Positions 9,326-20,372 are shown, counted from the stretch's first letter. The stretch is 53,989 bases of DNA from Tannerellaceae bacterium (GCA_021201865.1 JAJQEE010000115.1:1-53989); one strand, 5' to 3'. Notes: generated from the sequence alone by a model not told the origin. Made by a program: numbers and translations.

Positions 9326-10349
9326 ATGGAAAATAATGCTCACATCGAAGCTGTTATCTTGCATTTTGTCCAGGGTTCTATAACCGAAGATGAAATGAAG
9401 GAACTGATAGTATGGATAAATGAAAGTGAAGAACACAAAAAACTTTTTTTCAGATCAAGACTACATATGAAATGCGGCCGGAAGGAATATTTCCTTCACC
9501 GGAAGAAGTCAAAAAAAGTAGGGACCGGTTGGTCTGGAAAATAAAGGAATCGGACAAGCAGGAATGTGCTATCCGTGTAGAGGCAGCTAAACGACAAAAG
9601 TTTGTTTCCTTCTGTAAATATGTAGCAGTGGCATGTATCTCTGTTTGTTTCACCTTGGGTCTCCGGTATTTGGTAAACCAGGAGCCTACTGCACAATATG
9701 TTGAGCTCGATATGGAATCGGGTCCCCGGATGGGACATATGACTTTACCGGATGGAACCAAAATTATTCTGAATGCTTCCTCCCGGTTAAAGTTTCCGGA
9801 TCGGTTTGATAAAGATCTTCGTGAAGTTTATCTGGATGGAGAGGCCTATTTCGATGTTGCGAAAAATGAGAAAGCTCCTTTTATTGTTCATACGAATAAA
9901 CAAAAAGTCAGTGTCCTGGGAACTCAGGTGGATATTATGGATTACGCTGTAGATGATTATTTCATCACTACACTTATTACAGGAAAAGTGAATATACAGA
10001 CACTGGACGCTACAGGGAAATATAGTGATCCGGTCTTCATGCAGCCAAATCAACAATTTTTTTATAATACACAAACCGGACATCAGGCAATTTCCTCTGT
10101 TAAACTGGACCCGCAAAGGACCTGGGTGAATAAAATATATCATTTCAGGAATGAACCTCTTGTGATGATTACTTCCCGTTTGGAAAAATTATATGGAATA
10201 AAGATCATGATCAGGAACGAGGAACTGAAAAAACAGAATTTACCGGTACATTCGGACTGGATCAGGAGCTGGATGAAGTACTGAGGATCATAAATTTTGA
10301 AAAACAGTTCACCTACCATTCTGTAAACGATGAAATTTATATAGAATAA
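9326..10349 (+). pseudogene. FecR-family anti-sigma factor, frameshifted twice
   Basis: Membrane-spanning anti-sigma factor that would hold the upstream ECF sigma factor until the cognate outer-membrane receptor binds ligand. The N-terminal cytoplasmic part begins at ATG 9326. A single membrane segment (YVAVACISVCFTLGLRYL) follows, then the periplasmic FecR domain with MTLPDGTKIILNASS and YLDGEAYFDVAKNEKAPF. Two breaks are visible. The 7-T run at 9444-9450 must be eight to join the N-terminus. The 6-A run at 10228-10233 must be seven to restore the usual C-terminal domain, which then ends at 10349 instead of 10284. Gene order sigma-FecR-SusC is the standard trans-envelope signalling arrangement. 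Confidence 0.82.
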
Positions 10350-10427
10350 TGAAGATACCTCTATGTCTAATTACTATTAATCCTAATATGCCTATGGAGT
10401 GAATATGAGAAAAAACTAAAAAGAAAA

Positions 10428-10472
10428 ACCGGACAATGTTCGCACCATTGTCCGGTCAAAAAAACCTTTTTT
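10428..10472 (+). terminator. Hairpin upstream of susC
   Basis: Perfect 11-bp stem, ACCGGACAATG (10428-10438) paired with CATTGTCCGGT (10446-10456), followed by A- and T-rich runs. It lies between fecR and susC, so it may end the sigma/anti-sigma transcript and leave susC under a separate, sigma-dependent promoter. No such promoter could be assigned by eye. Confidence 0.65.
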
Positions 10473-10546
10473 AATTTAATCAACAACCCTCTTTAGCCTG
10501 TCAAGCATTAAGAGAGGGCATGTCTTACCATTAAAATAACAAAATT

Positions 10547-13500
10547 ATGTGTTTATCCTTGAATCGAAAGCACAAGTGGTGTGAAAAAATCTTTACGATT
10601 ATGAGAAACTCGATTATTCTTATGCTACTAAGTGTAGTATGGGCTTCTGCAACAGTAAATGCACAACGAAACAGTCTCTCGATCGATATTCAGAATGGAA
10701 CGATTTATGATGTCGTTTCAGAAATTGAGAAACAAACTGATTATATGTTTTTCTATAAAAACACAGATATTGATCATTCGCAACGAATAAATGTCCGGGC
10801 TTCCGGTAAACCTGTTTCTGTAATTCTGGATGAAGTCAGTGAGCAGACGGATCTGGGCTATCTGATTGAAAATCGTCATATTCTTTTAACTAAAAAGACC
10901 AGTGCCGTCTTGCAACAGATCATTGTGAGCGGTGTGGTAAAAGATGAGAATGGTGATCCTTTATATGGTGTTAACATTTTAGTCAAAGGAACCACTACAG
11001 GTTTAGTCACCGATCTGGACGGGAATTACAGAATCTCTGTTCCGGGAGAAGATGCGATTCTGGTGTTTTCCTATATCGGATATGACAATCAGGAGGTAGT
11101 CGTTGGAAATCGCCGTACCATAGATATTATTCTGCGGGAGTCTTCCCTGATGATTGATGAATTAGTTGTGACTGCTTTAGGAATGAAACGGTCAGAGAAA
11201 TCTCTGGGTTATGCTACTCAGCAGATTGGCGGTGATCAGTTTGAAAAAGTGAAAGGAGTGAATGTCGCGACCAGCCTGACCGGACGTATTTCCGGTTTAA
11301 CCGTATATAACTCCACTGAATTCTTACAGGATCCGGAGATTAAATTGCGGGGTGAAAGTCCGATCCTGATTCTGGATGGGGTACCCACAGAACTTACTTT
11401 AGGGGATTTAAATTCAGATGATATTTTGAGTATAGATGTTTTGAAGGGAGCCACAGCTTCTGCACTCTATGGATCCCGAGGAGGAAGCGGTGCGATTATG
11501 GTTACTACTAAAAAAGGGGGAAAACCGGGTTTTTCGGTTACTGTGAATACCAGTAACATGTTCCATGCCGGTTACCTGGCTTTACCGAAAACACAATCTT
11601 CTTACAGCGCAGGATATAATGGGAAGTATAATACGGATGATGAAGTATGGGGGGGGATAAACTGGATATAGGCCGGGTCTATGCACAATGGGATCCGGTT
11701 AACAAAGAAATGCGTGAAATGGAACTGACCTCCAAAGGAAAAAATAATTTTAAGAACTTTCTTGAACTGAGCCTGACCAGTAATACCACTGTCAGTGTTT
11801 CCCAACAGGGTGAGAATGGTAGTTTCCGTTCTTCTCTTTCATATGTATATAATAAAGGTCAATATCCGAATGCGAAAGCACAACAATTCCGTTACACGCT
11901 GGGAGGAGAAATGAAGTTAACGGACAAAGTCACGATCGAAGGAACTATGGGATTTACAAAACGGATGGCTCCGAATACATCCGGAACAGGTTATGGTGAC
12001 CAGGGGTATATATATAATATGTTGATCTGGACAGGACCGGAATATGATATCAGAGAATATAGAGACTATTGGATCACCCCTGATGTTCAACAAAACTGGC
12101 ATTATTCAGGATGGTATGATAATCCCTACCTGATGGCGTATGAGAAATTGAACACGATCGATAATACAAAAACGAACGGGACGTTCAGCCTTACTTATCA
12201 TATATTGCCCTGGTTGAAAGGACTGGCCCGGGCAGGATTTGATGCTGCATTTGACCAGACTGAACGCCGGGCCCCTATGAGTGTTAATTCAAACCGGAAC
12301 TGGGGTGGGACGGATAAAGGTTATTTCCAGCAGAAGAAAGAGTATAAATATTCCCTGAATACCGACTTTATCCTTATGGCTGAGAAACGTTTTGATAAAT
12401 TGACGATAGAAGGGTTATTCGGTGGTTCCATTTATTATCTGAAAATGAATGAACAGGCAGCTACTACCCGGAATGGATTGTCTGTCCCTGGATTTTATTC
12501 ACTTAAAGCCTCAGTCGAAAGTCCGACAACAGAGGTGAAAACCGAAAGAAAGCAGGTAAATAGTTTATTTGGAAAACTGACTTTAGGGTATATGGACGCC
12601 TTTTATGTAGATGTAACCGGCCGTAATGACTGGTCTTCTACTTTGCCGGTGGACGAACATGCTTACTTCTATCCCTCTGTTGGTGCAAGTGTGATCGTTT
12701 CAGAACTGGTGGATCTCAAGGATTGGGCGAAGTTTCTGAAGGTAAGAGGATCCTGGACTGTATCCAAAAAAAGACCTGGATATCTATGCTATTAGTCAGG
12801 CTTATGCTGTCTCTAATTCTGTCTGGAATGGTTTAAACGCAGCAAACCTTCCGGTTATCAAGAGAGGGAATGTAAAACCAATTACCGACCGGACTTATGA
12901 AATAGGTACTGCCATCCATTTTCTTGAAAATCACAGACTGAAATTAGACGTTAGTTATTTTGATAAACTAACTTATAACAATACGACGGAAGTTCCGGTC
13001 TCTTATATGTCCGGATATGAAAAAATCCTGATGAATACAAAGGAAGAATATGTTACCCGTGGGTGGGAGTTTGTCGTGGACTTTATGCCGGTAAGAACCC
13101 GGGAATTTATCTGGAATACGACTGTTAACTGGGCTACTGTCCGTAAATATTATGCGAGACTGGATGAAACATATAGTCCAGACAACTTATGGGTTTACAA
13201 AGGAGGGCGTACGGATCATTTGGTAGAAAGAGACTTCAATTATGATCCCAATGGAAATGTGATCCTCCTGAATGGTTATCCCCGGTTAAGTGATTATCAG
13301 ACGAGAATTGGTTATAAAGATCCAAACTGGGTATGGGGATGGACCAATACATTTAAATATAAGGACTTTACACTATCTGTAGGTATTGACGGACGTATAG
13401 GAGGTAAGTCCAATTCAACAACAAACCGTTCTATGTGGCAGACAGGAGCCCATCCGGATACTGATAATGAATGGCGATATGAAGAAGTGGTGAATGGAAA

Positions 13501-13888
13501 GCAGACCTATGTGGCAAATGGTGTCAAGGTAGTTTCCGGATCAGCTACTTATGACTCTTATGGACGTATCCTGACAGACGACCGTGTGTATGCACCCAAT
13601 GATGTGATCGTATCCTATGAAACCTATATTAAGGACTATTGGAAAAACGGCCCTCAACTGAACTTTGATGAAACCTTCATTAAGCTACGTGAATTGTCCA
13701 TTAATTACGATATTCCCAAAACAGTAACAAAGAAAATGGGTATGGAAAATGCATCAGTCGCTCTTGTCGGGCAGAATCTTTTACTCTGGACGAAAGAGTA
13801 CAGGTTTGCGGATCCGGATAATGTGGAAGATGATCTGTCGTCTCCTTCTCTCCGGTATATTGGTGTGAATCTAAAAGTTGAATTCTAA
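10547..13888 (+). pseudogene. SusC/RagA-family TonB-dependent receptor with STN domain, frameshifted twice
   Basis: Outer-membrane TonB-dependent importer, about 1110 residues when the frames are joined, which is the normal SusC length. Order: signal peptide, STN signalling domain (about residues 45-115, from RNSLSIDIQNG), carboxypeptidase-like beta-sandwich (SGVVKDENGDPLYGVN), plug (VVTALGMKRSEKSLGYA; GATASALYGSRGG) and barrel. The STN domain fits control by the upstream FecR/sigma pair. The first break is at the 8-G run 11649-11656 (WGGDKLD with nine G, or WGDKLD with six). The second is at the 7-A run 12766-12772, where six gives SKKDLDIYAIS. Sequence between the breaks is open throughout. 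Start may be 10547 or 10601 (MRNSIIL). Ligand is not evident. Confidence 0.85.
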
Positions 13889-13906
13889 TTAAATAAATAT
13901 AGAGCT

Positions 13907-15466
13907 ATGAAAAGGAATAACCTATATATATTAATCCTGAGCATCCTATGGACCGGCTTTAGCCTGAATAGTTGCGATCGTTTTGAAGAATATAATACGA
14001 ATCCGGATGAATCTACCAAAGTGACATCTGCCATGTTGGCTACTAAACTAATCCTGGGCGTAATGCAGGAGCAAGATGTGACCAAGACATTTGTCCGGGA
14101 TGATATGCTTAGTAAATACATTGCCTGGTCAGAAGGAAATGATATTGATTATGCCTTCAATAAACTGGGCCGTATAGACGATTACAGGGAATTCAGTGAC
14201 CGGAATATGGTTTTGTTGAATAACGTACAGGATATGATTGATTTTGCAACTACAGAGGATTTAAAGAAATCCTATACTGCTCTTGGACATTTTATTCGTG
14301 CCAGTAAGTTTTTCTATCTAACCATGCATGTAGGAGATGTACCCTATCAGGAGGCCTATCAGGGAGATAAAGAGAACTTCAAACCGAAATATAATACACA
14401 GAAAGAAGTTTTTTTAGGACTATTAGATGAATTGGATAAAGCAGATCAATTATTCCGGGATGGAGAGAATTTTGCCGGGGATCCGGTTTACGGGGGAGAC
14501 GTTTCAAAGTGGAGAAAAGCAGCGAATGTGCTACAACTTAAATTACTGATCAACCTATATAAAAAGACCGGAGATGCTGATCTACGTGTGAAAGAACGTT
14601 TTCAGACAATTGCTAGTTCCCGTCCTCTTTTTCAATCCAATGCCGATAATTGTCAGTTGGTACATGCAGATCGTGCTAAGGAAAAATATCCATTCTATAA
14701 AGAAGGGAATAACTTTATTGTATTTAACCAGGTTTCATCTATTGTGATAGATACGATGAAACTCTTCGGAGACAGACGGGTTTTCTACTATGCCAAACCT
14801 ACACAGTTGGCTGAAGAAAAGGGACTGGATCCGGCGGATTGGGATGCTTATAACGGAGTGGATCCTACGCTTACTCTATATGAGATCCAGACTGCCGTAG
14901 AAGGGAAGAATGTTTCTCAATTAAATAATAGATACACTCAGCTTCCGGAAGGAGAACCTACTTTCCATCTGAGTTACGCGGAAATGAATTTTATTCTTGC
15001 GGAAGCAGTGGCACGTGGATTTATAACAGGAGATGCCCGTTCTTATTATGAAGAAGGAATTCGTGCATCCATGAAATTTGTGGCTGATAATACTCCTGAT
15101 GATCCGGGCTATCACCATAATATGAAAATTACGGATGAGTATATCAATACTTATCTCCAGGGAGAGCATGTCGCATTTGCTTCTACATTGGATCGTCAGT
15201 TACGTCAAATTATTATGCAGAAGTATTTCACAACTTTTCTTCAAACGGCGTTCAATAGGTATTATGAATATCGTCGCACAGGTATACCTGCTTTCCCGAT
15301 TAATCCTTTGTCTAACCGGAATGAGCCTACGGATAAAATGCCTATGCGCTGGATGTATTCAACCCAGGAATATAGCTACAATACGGAGCATGTCAATGAA
15401 GCGGTAGCCCGACAGTTTGGCGGTTCGGATACAGAAAATGGGATTATCTGGATATTACAGGACTAA
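13907..15466 (+). CDS. SusD/RagB-family outer membrane lipoprotein
   Basis: Surface lipoprotein that caps the SusC channel and helps capture ligand. The signal peptide ends in a lipobox (SLNSC near residues 19-23). The mature protein is alpha-helical with SusD-like features: a conserved early segment (EEYNTNPDES), a tetratricopeptide-type helical body around GHFIRASKFFYLTMHVGDVPYQEAY, and the C-terminal LSYAEMNFILAEAVARG segment. The 519-residue length is normal and the frame is unbroken, unlike every other gene of this locus. It starts 18 bp after susC, so the two are co-transcribed. The variant looks closest to the SusD-like families found with phosphoesterases or protein-associated substrates, but substrate is not assigned. 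Confidence 0.88.
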   Translation: MKRNNLYILILSILWTGFSLNSCDRFEEYNTNPDESTKVTSAMLATKLILGVMQEQDVTKTFVRDDMLSKYIAWSEGNDIDYAFNKLGRIDDYREFSDRNMVLLNNVQDMIDFATTEDLKKSYTALGHFIRASKFFYLTMHVGDVPYQEAYQGDKENFKPKYNTQKEVFLGLLDELDKADQLFRDGENFAGDPVYGGDVSKWRKAANVLQLKLLINLYKKTGDADLRVKERFQTIASSRPLFQSNADNCQLVHADRAKEKYPFYKEGNNFIVFNQVSSIVIDTMKLFGDRRVFYYAKPTQLAEEKGLDPADWDAYNGVDPTLTLYEIQTAVEGKNVSQLNNRYTQLPEGEPTFHLSYAEMNFILAEAVARGFITGDARSYYEEGIRASMKFVADNTPDDPGYHHNMKITDEYINTYLQGEHVAFASTLDRQLRQIIMQKYFTTFLQTAFNRYYEYRRTGIPAFPINPLSNRNEPTDKMPMRWMYSTQEYSYNTEHVNEAVARQFGGSDTENGIIWILQD

Positions 15467-15508
15467 TCCGGCCCCGCTAATTCATCTATTCTATATTTCA
15501 TATATCAT

Positions 15509-15544
15509 GATGGATCGGGACTGCATCCGGTAGTCCTGACCATC
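15509..15544 (+). terminator. Hairpin between susD and the phosphoesterase gene
   Basis: Stem GATGGATCGGGACT (15509-15522) pairs with AGTCCTGACCATC (15532-15544), with a single-base bulge. The downstream sequence is only moderately T-rich, so it could be an attenuator or mRNA-stabilising hairpin instead of a full terminator. Confidence 0.45.
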
Positions 15545-15561
15545 TTATAAATCCAAAATTT

Positions 15562-16568
15562 ATGAAGACACAACCTATATTATTTTTGTTGTTTTTTCTT
15601 TTGTGCATAGCTGTTTCTACACATGCCACAGAACTCCGTTTTAATAAAGATAAAAAATTCAGGATCATTCAGGTCACCGATTCACATATTATTGCTGATT
15701 CGATACAGAACTCTATGGAAACTGTAGGTATGTTGCGGCAGGTACTGGATGTGGAAAAGCCGGATCTGGTAATTTTTACCGGCGATATTGTTACAGGTGG
15801 AAACTATAAAGAAGGTTTTGATCTGGTTATAGAACCGGTTATTTCCCGGAACATACCCTATATAACTGTGTTGGGGAATCATGATGATGAACAGGATCTC
15901 ACCAGAGAAGAGGTGGGTAAACTATTGATGACCTATCCCGGAAACCTGAGCAAAATGGAATTGGTGGACGGAATTACAGGAGTCGGAAATTTTACACTGG
16001 AAATAAAGGGAAGTCAGTCCCGCCATTTGAAATGTGTTCTCTATTGTATGGATTCAAATGCTTACAGTACGATTCCCGGAGTGAAAGGGTATGGATGGTT
16101 TACGCCGGATCAGATTGAATGGTATAAAAACAAAGTAATAATTACAAAGATCATAACCGGGGGAAACCTGTCAGAGCACTTGCTTTTTTCCATATTCCTT
16201 TACTTGAATATAGAATGGCCTATATGGATACTACACAGGTAATAGTCGGGAACCAGTTGGAAAATGCCTGTTCGCCGGAGATCAATACCGGTATGTTTAC
16301 TGCTATGCTGATGCAGGGAGATGTCATGGGTACTTTCGTAGGGCATGATCACGTAAATGATTATATCTTTAATTATTATAATATTGCACTGGCTTATGGG
16401 CGTTTCTCCGGGAGTAAAAATACTTATACCGGCTTGAAAAACGGTGTTCGTGTCATTGAATTGACCGAAGATGAAGATGGGTTTGATACCTGGATACGGT
16501 TAGATGATAAACAGGTTATTGATAGGATCAAATTCCCGGAACAACTTCCTTCTGCCAGACAGCAGTAA
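15562..16568 (+). pseudogene. Secreted calcineurin-like metallophosphoesterase, frameshifted
   Basis: Exported metal-dependent phosphatase or phosphodiesterase. A signal peptide (to about THA) is followed by the metallophosphoesterase motifs VTDSHI, VIFTGDIVTGGN, VLGNHDDE and, in the second part, FFHIPLLEY and FVGHDHVND, which supply the di-metal ligands. The frame breaks near 16126-16133. Reading the 5-A run at 16126-16130 as six restores a continuous protein through WYKKQSNNYKD and on to the ORF ending at 16568. Directly downstream of the SusCD pair, it suggests that the locus takes up a phosphorylated organic ligand after dephosphorylation at the surface or in the periplasm; this is inference. 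Confidence 0.8.
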
Positions 16569-16589
16569 AAGCAGAAAATAAGTAATGAG

Positions 16590-16618
16590 CACACAGAGAA
16601 TGCTCTGTGTGCTTTTAT
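16590..16618. terminator. Bidirectional terminator
   Basis: Perfect 10-bp stem GCACACAGAG / CTCTGTGTGC (16590-16599 and 16604-16613) with a 4-base loop and following T run. It lies between the convergent phosphoesterase and creatininase genes. Confidence 0.85.
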
Positions 16619-16638
16619 ATAGAAGGATCTTTCGTGTG

Positions 16639-17516
16639 TTACGGGCGATGAGGTGTGTTCAAAGGTAAATTACTCTCTTTGAAAAACTCATTTTGTAGCC
16701 GGAGCGTGGTCTGGTCTTTTTTTACTGTCCGGATCACTTCTGCGATCTGATTGGCCCGTTGGGATAAACTGACTTCTCCTAACTCCGGATTGGCACCGCT
16801 TGACTCTCCTGCATAATGGTTCGGATATTTGGCATACCACCAGATGCCGGTATACAGATTGTTGAGTTGCAGACGGTTCAGGTCTTCGCCGGATTCATCA
16901 TTTGCCGTTTCGATTTTTACAAGATCAGGGCGTGCAACCATCATCGTACTGGATTCTACTTCGTCCGCATGTCCTCCGGTTGTGCTTTTTCTCAGGGAAG
17001 TGATCTTCTTTTGGGTTTCCTGATCAACTGTAGGAGTATAGAGATAAACTACGTAATCTCTTTCTTTCTCTAATTGGGTCTGGCAGAAATATTGCAGGAA
17101 AGTGGTGTTACCTCCATGTGAATTCACCAGGATAATCTTTTTGAGACCGTTCCGTGCGATCTCTTCACAGGTTTCTTCCAGCATTTGGTAGATCAACTCC
17201 TTACTGTAAGCAATCGTACCCGGCTGATGTTTGGCCTCAAAGATCTGTCCGGTGAAGTAGTAAGGATACACAATACAGTATTCTTTTTCAGCAGCCCGGC
17301 GGCTTAATTCCCGTGCAGTGTATACATCCGTTCCTAACGGCAGGTGAGGGCCATGTTTTTCAATCACTCCCATAGGAACAATGCATACTCCTTCTGACTG
17401 GGACACTGCTTTGGTAAAGTCCGGAGCGGTAAGTTCTTCCCATCCAACCGGTAAGGACTGAGCTGTTAATGAAAGGATAGAAAACAAAAAGCTGAGGGAA
17501 AAATGAGTCGTTTCAT
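16639..17516 (-). CDS. Exported creatininase-family amidohydrolase, signal peptide out of frame
   Basis: Member of the creatininase/creatinine amidohydrolase fold family, metal-dependent hydrolases acting on cyclic amides or related C-N bonds. Family motifs are visible: VCIVPMGVIEKHGPHLPLGTD, a metal site in NSHGGN, and GGHADEVESS. The ORF begins at a TTG (17487) inside a hydrophobic stretch. An ATG at 17516 gives a complete signal peptide (MKRLIFPSAF...LTAQ) if the 5-A run at 17486-17490 (T on the coding strand) is read as six. Export of a creatininase-family enzyme is uncommon in general but is seen in Bacteroidetes. It sits behind a peptide transporter gene; the substrate is unknown. Confidence 0.78.
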
Positions 17517-17551
17517 AAGGTAAATAAGATTTAAGTGGATAACAAACAAAA

Positions 17552-17599
17552 GAAAAAACGACGCTCTATAGGAGGTTATTATCCTGTACAGAGCGTCGT
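17552..17599 (-). terminator. Terminator after the POT transporter gene
   Basis: A 13-bp stem with one mismatch, ACGACGCTCTATA (17558-17570) with TACAGAGCGTCGT (17587-17599), followed on the minus strand by a T run (plus-strand A run at 17552-17557). It separates the POT and creatininase genes. Confidence 0.85.
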
Positions 17600-17616
17600 A
17601 TATAAATATGAGTGTA

Positions 17617-19131
17617 TTATTTCGCTATTTTCTCAAGCCATTTCAGCATGACTAACATCGTACACATAGAGATCAGACAGGCAACCACAAATACGGTCCA
17701 GGTCATCCAGATCGGAATAGCTTCGTATAGGATGGCTCCGATGAACAATAACTGGTTACCGATCGCTGTGGCTCCTAACCATCCTCCCTGCATAATACCC
17801 TGGTATTTCGGAGGAGCGACTTTCGATACGAAAGAGATACCCAACGGAGAAATGTATAACTCAGCCACTGTCAGAATGAAATAAGTGATCATCAGCAACA
17901 TGGGTGTTACCTTCACATGCGATGTCCCGGCTTCCACAATATCTTTATGTAAAGGAAGATCTGCCAGGTAAGATCCTAACGCCATCACTATATAAGCAAA
18001 AGCAGCGATACCCATACCGATTGCAATTTTCTTAGGCGTAGAAGGTTCACTTCCTCTTTTACGTTGCCATGCAAAAATTGCCATTACCAGCGGAGTCAAT
18101 GCTACGACAAAGATCGGATTCAATGACTGGAACAATTCGGCAGAGATACTCATACCAAATAAAGACAGTTCTGTATATTCTTTAGCAAAGAAAGTCAGGG
18201 TCAATCCATTTTGGTGGAAAGAGAACCAGAAGAAGATCACCACTCCGAACACTGCAAACAACGCTAAAATACGTTGACGGACTTCGGTCGCATCCATTTC
18301 AATGATAGCTGCCGTATCGGATTTTTTAACCTCTTTCTTACTTGGATCCGGGAATCTCTTTTTATTGATTATATAGATCACTAAAGAGATCAACATCGCA
18401 AAAATAGCGACACCGAACGCATAATGGAAACCTGTAGAGAATGCATTCAGATAGTTGTTTGCAAAAGAGGTGAGGTCTGAAACCGGACCTCCGGAAACAG
18501 TTGCGGCTAATTGAGTGAATGTCTCTGTAGCTTCAGGAGTAATTGTATTCCCTAAATAGTTGTGACAAAGTGCAGGAAGATCAGCATTGTAAGCAAAACC
18601 ACAAACACTTAGCCACCAGTTACGGACCGCAATCGCTGCCATCGGTGCAAAGATTGCTCCTACATTAATAAACATATAGAATAAAGAGAAACCGGAATCT
18701 CTCATTTTACCGTATGTCTCGTTATCATACATCTGACCAACCAAAGCCTGTAGATTTCCCTTAAACAGACCGTTACCAAAAGCGATTGTAAATAGTCCCA
18801 CACAGGTAATAGTCAGGAAGAGAGCCTGGTTCGTTACAGGGGTAGGAGTGGGTATCGCTATCATCAGGTAACCCAATGCCATAATTACCAAACCTGTCAG
18901 AATAGTTCCTTTGTAGTTTTTTGTTTTGTCTGCAATCAATCCTCCGACAAAAGCGAGGATGTAGATAGAGAAATAAAATACTGAATAAATAAGACCTGCG
19001 TCTTTACCGTTTAAACCGAATTTCGCTTGTAGGAATAATACCAGGATAGCCATCATGGTATAGAATCCAAAGCGTTCTCCCATATTAGCTAAAGCCGCAG
19101 CAAGTAACCCTTTAGGATGATCTTTGAACAT
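17617..19131 (-). CDS. POT/PTR-family proton-coupled oligopeptide transporter
   Basis: Major facilitator superfamily peptide:H+ symporter, 504 residues, with about 12-14 hydrophobic helices. The first helix carries NMGERFGFYTMM, the family ExxERFxYY region. The first Glu of that motif is Ala here, as in this Bacteroidetes subgroup as I recall it. The cytoplasmic MFKDHPKGLL start and the ADKTKNYKGTILTG loop are typical. It imports di- and tripeptides into the cytoplasm. It starts 28 bp after the DUF4831 gene, so the two are likely one transcript, ended by the hairpin downstream. Confidence 0.9.
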   Translation of the reverse strand: MFKDHPKGLLAAALANMGERFGFYTMMAILVLFLQAKFGLNGKDAGLIYSVFYFSIYILAFVGGLIADKTKNYKGTILTGLVIMALGYLMIAIPTPTPVTNQALFLTITCVGLFTIAFGNGLFKGNLQALVGQMYDNETYGKMRDSGFSLFYMFINVGAIFAPMAAIAVRNWWLSVCGFAYNADLPALCHNYLGNTITPEATETFTQLAATVSGGPVSDLTSFANNYLNAFSTGFHYAFGVAIFAMLISLVIYIINKKRFPDPSKKEVKKSDTAAIIEMDATEVRQRILALFAVFGVVIFFWFSFHQNGLTLTFFAKEYTELSLFGMSISAELFQSLNPIFVVALTPLVMAIFAWQRKRGSEPSTPKKIAIGMGIAAFAYIVMALGSYLADLPLHKDIVEAGTSHVKVTPMLLMITYFILTVAELYISPLGISFVSKVAPPKYQGIMQGGWLGATAIGNQLLFIGAILYEAIPIWMTWTVFVVACLISMCTMLVMLKWLEKIAK

Positions 19132-19159
19132 GTGTTTTAGTGTTTTTAGTATGAATAAT

Positions 19160-20227
19160 TTATTGAATTATCTGTTTGATAGCTCCTGTTTCAGGATAGA
19201 AAAACACTTTTACAGGTGCTCTTTTGTCGTCAAACATAATAGGCGCCAGTCCCTCTTTCGTTCCAAATTGTACGACCTGGGCTTCTCCTTTATAAAGTGT
19301 GTTTTTGTTCATTAGAATTTCAATCGCAGCTTTCCCCGGCACATTATAAACAATTCCTTTCAGAGAACGTTCTTTCTTCTCCGCTTCTTTCGGGTCCATA
19401 GCAGGTGCACGGTCAGTAGCTTTCAGGTTCATATAAACCGGAACTCCGCCCAAATCATCCGCAGGAAGAATACCTAACCGATTAGAGAAACGGAACAGTA
19501 CTTCTCTTTCCAGGTTATCATAAGGGATAATATTTACGTCATAGTAGGTCGTTTCCTTCACCAGATTACCGGTAAACAGGCTGGTTAAGGCTTTTTCCTG
19601 CTCTTCCAGTTGCTGGATAACCAACTTCATCGCCTCTCCGTCCGGTGGCAGGTTGTCTGCTTCCCCCGTCAGAATATTCATCCGGCTTTCCCGGATCCGG
19701 TAGATCTGCCGGGCTGCAACTTCTGCTTCCCGGGCAGTAGAACCAGCCATTAATAATTCTTCTGAAAAAACCGATACACTGGGCAACCCGGATGAAGAAC
19801 CCTGAGAGCGGGAGTCGGTATCGGTTGTAGTCTCTTCCGGAGTGTATTCCCCGTTAATGGCACATAACAGACCATCTTCCGTCAGATACGCATAGGGGGC
19901 AACAGTGCCGGATTTAAATTCAACGATATAAGTATTGTCCGGATCCGGTAAGCCTTTATTAATCAGGTTCACTTTTCCCAGTTCATAATATACTTTATCT
20001 TCAGTGACCGCATCTTTCACACCTAAATATTTCTCCGCATATCTGTAATAAGGTCCGGCTTCACAGGTTACTTTGGTTACTTCGACATTTACTACCAGGG
20101 AGGTTTTGGGTAGTGAATAGGTAATTCCGAAATTATTGCTTTTGGTCGCAGTCTTTTTCACCACTTTAGTCTGTGCCATCAAAGGAACACTACAAAGCAG
20201 ACTTGCTATAAGGAGTAAATTCTTCAT
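19160..20227 (-). CDS. DUF4831 family exported protein
   Basis: Secreted or periplasmic protein of a Bacteroidetes-restricted family of unknown function, 355 residues. A signal peptide ends at PLMAQ. The mature protein is beta-rich and contains the family segments GITYSLPKTSLVV, CEAGPYYRYAEKYLG and SRMNILTGEADNLPPDGEAMK. A Ser/Thr/Asp-rich stretch near residues 130-150 looks like a flexible loop. It is the first gene of a likely two-gene unit with the POT transporter and has a well-formed promoter. Confidence 0.8.
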   Translation of the reverse strand: MKNLLLIASLLCSVPLMAQTKVVKKTATKSNNFGITYSLPKTSLVVNVEVTKVTCEAGPYYRYAEKYLGVKDAVTEDKVYYELGKVNLINKGLPDPDNTYIVEFKSGTVAPYAYLTEDGLLCAINGEYTPEETTTDTDSRSQGSSSGLPSVSVFSEELLMAGSTAREAEVAARQIYRIRESRMNILTGEADNLPPDGEAMKLVIQQLEEQEKALTSLFTGNLVKETTYYDVNIIPYDNLEREVLFRFSNRLGILPADDLGGVPVYMNLKATDRAPAMDPKEAEKKERSLKGIVYNVPGKAAIEILMNKNTLYKGEAQVVQFGTKEGLAPIMFDDKRAPVKVFFYPETGAIKQIIQ

Positions 20228-20264
20228 ATCTATAAAATTCGTTTAAATCCATAAACAATCGTAC

Positions 20265-20295
20265 AAATCTATGAAATATTTTATTAGGAAACAAT
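20265..20295 (-). promoter_or_regulatory. Promoter for the DUF4831-POT unit
   Basis: On the minus strand, TAGATTTG (plus 20265-20272) lies 19 bases downstream of ATTG (plus 20292-20295). This matches the Bacteroidetes xTTG-N19-TAnnTTTG consensus. The ATG at 20227 follows within about 40 bases. Confidence 0.6.
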
Positions 20296-20372
20296 TCTAA
20301 TAATCAATTCTGTAGCTGATATTTCAATCTGTAACCTTAATTTTATTTGGAAGAGATTTTTATTTCAGGTTC

